A stretch of DNA of 46,795 bases from Ettlia oleoabundans (Eukaryota; Chlorophyta; Chlorophyceae; Chlamydomonadales). Both the position numbers and the translations under genes were made by a program. Of this stretch, positions 44,601 to 46,795 are shown piece after piece; the stretch's first letter is position 1, and every line of letters begins with the position of its first letter. The stretch covers positions 358-47,152 of the forward strand of contig JAAMXP010000513.1 in the NCBI GenBank assembly GCA_019693395.1. Direction: 5' to 3'. The notes below the pieces were generated by a model. The model ran no database searches, was not told the origin of the DNA, and worked only from the letters and a program-made list of their open reading frames with translations.

Positions 44601-45922
44601 ATTGTTGCAGACCGTGTAACACACAGCACCACCAAGCCCTGCGTTTGCCCCTGCAGCTGATCGTTGGAGGACTACAATCGGCCCAGTGGAGCCGAAAGAA
44701 GGCATCAGCGGCTGCGGCTACCAAGCTGTGCACGTCTGGCGCGGATGCACTAGCACCTCATGCGCCGGCATTGCTGGACGCGCTATTGAAGGCAAGAGGG
44801 CGTCACAATTCAACTACACAACTTGCCAGCAACCCGGGAGCTCTGGGGCGTTAATGCCACCTGTTCTGATCATGCAGGAACTTCCTGGGCGCATCTGGGA
44901 CGGCAAGGAAGGAGTGCTGAGTGCCACAGGCGCGCTGGCCACGGCATGCGGCGCTGTGCTGACGCCAACTCACCGTCGTTGCCTGGTGGGTGCGCTGCTG
45001 GAAGCGGCAGGCAAGAAGCGGGCTGCCTACCGCAAAGAGGCTCTAGTGCAGCTGGAAGCAGCTTTGGATGCGTTTGCAAAGACCAGTGCAGCAGCCAGCA
45101 GCGCTAAGGCGACTGGAAATGGCAGCGGCAACATTGCAACGGTTACTGATGGTGGGGCCGCAGCTGCTGAGGGTGCAGCAGAAGCCGGTGAGTTTTACCC
45201 GCTCATGGCGCCTCTCCTGCTGGAGCTTGCAACCAGTTACGTTGAAGCAGCCCAGGGCAGCAGTGCTATGGACACGGATCAGCAGCAGGGTCAGCCACAG
45301 GGCCATCAGGACGAGGCTGAACCGCACCCGGGCAAGGTGGTGCCCGCAGCGCAGGTGGCTGCCTGTTTGGGAGCTGCTTTTGCTACAGCATCACCTAGCA
45401 CGGCCCGGCAGCAGGTAGATGTCGTAGCTGCGTCTTTGGCAGCGCTGTTGGGTGCCGTCAGCAAAGCAGCAGACCAGCTGGCGGCGGCGTCGGCAGGTTG
45501 CCGCCTGGCACAGCACGCCTCTCTTGTGCCGCAAGACCAGGAGCCCGTGTTGTCTCCCAACCAGGAGGGTGTCACGGCACTGCTGAAGGCGGCCTTGCAA
45601 TTGGCTGAGGAGGGAAAGGTTTCACAGCTGCGAGAGGAATGCTTCAAGCTTAGGTACGGAGTTACAGTTACAATAACAGGGATAGCCCTCTTGTTTTGGT
45701 CAGCTCTACATCTTTTAGTTCGATTTGCGCAATGCTGATGCCTTGCTGGTATGTGTCTTGCCTTGCAGCCGGCTGTTGCTCGAGCAACTGTGGCCAGCTT
45801 TGCCACAAGATGAGCGTGCATTGGTCCTGTCGCGGCTGGGCACGGCGGAGGGGCGGGAGAAGCTGCCAGCAATCAAGGCGCAAATATCCCAGCTAGCAGC
45901 CAGGCTTGGACAGCTGGGTTGA
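32665..45922 (+). CDS. ECM29: Proteasome adaptor and scaffold protein ECM29
   Basis: HEAT-repeat protein that tethers the 26S proteasome core to its regulatory particle and to membranes. Signatures: VLEILSHCNKRTRALS, SRRGDELLKKRCGIDSSKPP, RLRQLGMEFAVWVFKHA, YKELCSLATEMGQPDL, FMELANHQAAVNSSRGAAFG, PRLYRYQYDPN, DDIKESVRQAG. Exons in phase: 32873-33035, 33255-33370, 33549-33623, 33812-34211, 34357-34520, 34713-34776, 34982-35064, 35203-35301, 35459-35615, 35820-35940, 36154-36237, 36425-36521, 36743-37018, 37187-37673, 37793-38464, 38678-38931, 39118-39252, 39528-39621, 39764-39913, 40168-40234, 40425-40524, 40724-40799, 40977-41124, 41351-41404, 41630-41733, 42007-42139, 42455-42592, 42842-42950, 43144-43197, 43386-43560, 43884-43972, 44202-44306, 44657-44791, 44878-45653, 45769-45922 (2,035 aa). 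An exon from ATG 32665 would supply the start, but its donor is unclear. Longer than animal ECM29, partly from an Ala/Thr/Gly-rich insert at 38110-38360. Confidence 0.92.
39256..39420. repeat. GT/GC-rich simple-sequence tract
   Basis: Degenerate GTGC, GTGT and GGGT repeats inside an ECM29 intron (39253-39527). A shorter GTGT tract occurs near 46402-46426. Confidence 0.8.
43648..43883 (+). repeat. 71-bp tandem repeat in an ECM29 intron
   Basis: A unit containing GGTGCTGGTTGCAGTGCCAC and AGACCCGCTAGTGTGTGTTG recurs with a 71-base period (GGT at 43718 and 43789), with a first partial copy and a degenerate third that runs into the acceptor of the exon starting at 43884. Each copy carries a GTTGCAG acceptor-like site. 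Confidence 0.85.
44353..44449 (-). tRNA. tRNA-Tyr (GTA) with a 25-nt intron
   Basis: On the minus strand the 7-bp acceptor stem CTCACCA/TGGTGAG is perfect, with C1-G72 and discriminator A73, the eukaryotic tRNA-Tyr identity set. The D stem is GCTT/GAGC. The anticodon stem AAGGA/TCCTC has one A-C mismatch at its base. The loop reads CTGTAAA with anticodon GTA. The variable loop is AGGTC and the T arm CCCCG-TTCGAAC-CGGGG. A 25-nt intron (44389-44413) follows the base after the anticodon, the canonical place. The D loop is one base short (GTTGGAA, apparently lacking A14), and no T-run terminator lies just downstream, so it could be a decayed copy. It lies antisense in the ECM29 intron 44307-44656. 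Confidence 0.7.
44467..44507. repeat. 10-bp perfect inverted repeat near tRNA-Tyr
   Basis: ATCCGACGGG (44467-44476) and CCCGTCGGAT (44498-44507) flank a 21-base loop. It lies immediately upstream of the tRNA on the tRNA strand. Confidence 0.85.
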
Positions 45923-46795
45923 AGAATTATGGTTGCTGGCACGGCTGCTGTTGCTATGCCAGTTTCATCAGTATCACCAGCTTGAGCAATTGGTAATCGT
46001 GCGTTCTTGGTTACAAAGGATATAGAATCGTACTTCCAGGATGAATTGGGGTCAGCAGCAGCACGGAACGTAATCCCAAGGAGTGGCACTACAATCACCT
46101 GCAGGCCATGCACTGCACCAGGAAGATCAGCAGGCACGTCACCAACAGGGTGCAAATGGGTCGGAGCCTTCGACACGCTGTCCATGGCGTCAACAAATTG
46201 TTGCATGGCATCCGGGAAGGCTGGCACCCATCAAGGTTGTGGCATGCGTAGGACAGCTCATTCGCTGTCACCCCATCGTGCGTGCTATGCTAGGCCATGA
46301 TGTATTGTGTCTCCCTGGTCTGATCCACTCTCTTGTTCGTGGCTTCCAGCATCGCCATCGCCGCTCTCACTGGCCTCGCCGCCAGCTGGGTTTTCAGGGG
46401 CAGTGCGTGTGTGTGTGCGTGTGTACCAAATGGGACCAATCACTGACTCAGAGACGTTACATAGTCTGCGCCAGGATGCCCTCTGGCGGGGAGGTACAAT
46501 CAGATATGAACGACTTAATGCATCAACCACTGCCCTACCAGTTGGAATCAGTTAGTTTTGAGTATGATGAATGGGTTTGGGTCGGGTGTGTGGAAGTCGG
46601 TAGGGATGGGAAGGGTAGTAAGGCATGGGTGGGTTCAGTCAATCGAGGGCAGGCGGCCGCCACCGCCCCTACCGGGCCAGTTAGCGCTGCCCACTGCTAC
46701 CACCACCTACGCTAGGCACAAGGAGCTTCATGTGTTGCGTGCTGATCTGGCACCTCGCCGGATCGGGAAAGTCGCCTGCGGCGCGATTGTTTCGC
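45923..46795. other. Downstream of ECM29: possible 3' part of a minus-strand gene
   Basis: On the minus strand, 46060-46230 reads DAMQQFVDAMDSVSKAPTHL and GLQVIVVPLLGITFRAAADP in a frame with coding-like composition, and 46310-46430 reads an acidic stretch (GEASESGDGDAGSHEQESGS). The two pieces could not be joined with certainty and no domain is recognised. If real, the gene converges on ECM29 and extends beyond the right edge. Otherwise the region is ECM29 3' flank. Confidence 0.3.

Noticed and set aside
45306..45872. 188-aa minus-strand open frame
   Set aside because: Shadow of the long Ala/Gln-rich last exons of ECM29.

Overview
The window is nuclear DNA of a photosynthetic green alga, most likely a chlorophyte of the Chlorella/Coccomyxa/Trebouxia type. 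The evidence is GC-rich DNA, dense GT-AG introns with CAG acceptors, a nuclear gene for the thylakoid-lumen photosystem I subunit PsaN, a plastid-type DEAD-box helicase with a GUCT domain, plant-type glutamate-cysteine ligase, a Tousled-like kinase, and TGTAA motifs downstream of several stops (the usual chlorophyte poly(A) signal). Nothing is bacterial: there are no operons, Shine-Dalgarno sites or CRISPR arrays. Gene structures were built by hand from splice signals and reading-phase continuity, so exon borders are predictions unless stated.

Layout. 1-708 (+): 3' end of a Tousled-like kinase. 1164-2905 (+): six-exon multispan membrane protein of unknown function. 3187-5089 (-): PSAN, six exons. 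6380-7744 (-): magnesium-dependent phosphatase MDP1, five exons, divergent from 8173-13691 (+): 14-exon RH3-type DEAD-box RNA helicase. 14473-18280 (+): ten-exon glutamate-cysteine ligase (GSH1). 19048-20230 (-): small membrane protein. 20340-29584: an intact 9,245-bp DNA transposon. 29795-30652 (+): single-exon multispan membrane protein. 31.2-32.6 kb: ankyrin and LRR pieces and a poorly resolved minus-strand gene. 32.7-45.9 kb (+): the very large proteasome adaptor ECM29, about 36 exons, with an intron-containing tRNA-Tyr antisense in one intron. 45.9-46.8 kb: unresolved, possibly the end of a minus-strand gene.

The most striking object is the transposon. Two 127-bp terminal inverted repeats without a mismatch are flanked by a TGGTGAA duplication. 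Inside are two convergent multi-exon genes. The minus-strand gene encodes a roughly 1,074-aa transposase with the hallmarks of the Kyakuja-Dileera-Zisupton (KDZ) superfamily. The plus-strand gene encodes a roughly 875-aa companion with an HMG-box-like domain, AT-hook-like motifs, polyglutamine and a possible SAP-like segment. Both genes reconstruct without frameshifts and the TIRs are identical, so the insertion looks recent and possibly autonomous. It sits in what would otherwise be a roughly 300-bp divergent promoter between two membrane-protein genes.

The remaining genes are housekeeping (photosynthesis, plastid RNA metabolism, glutathione synthesis, proteasome control, phosphatase) and show no operon-like functional linkage.
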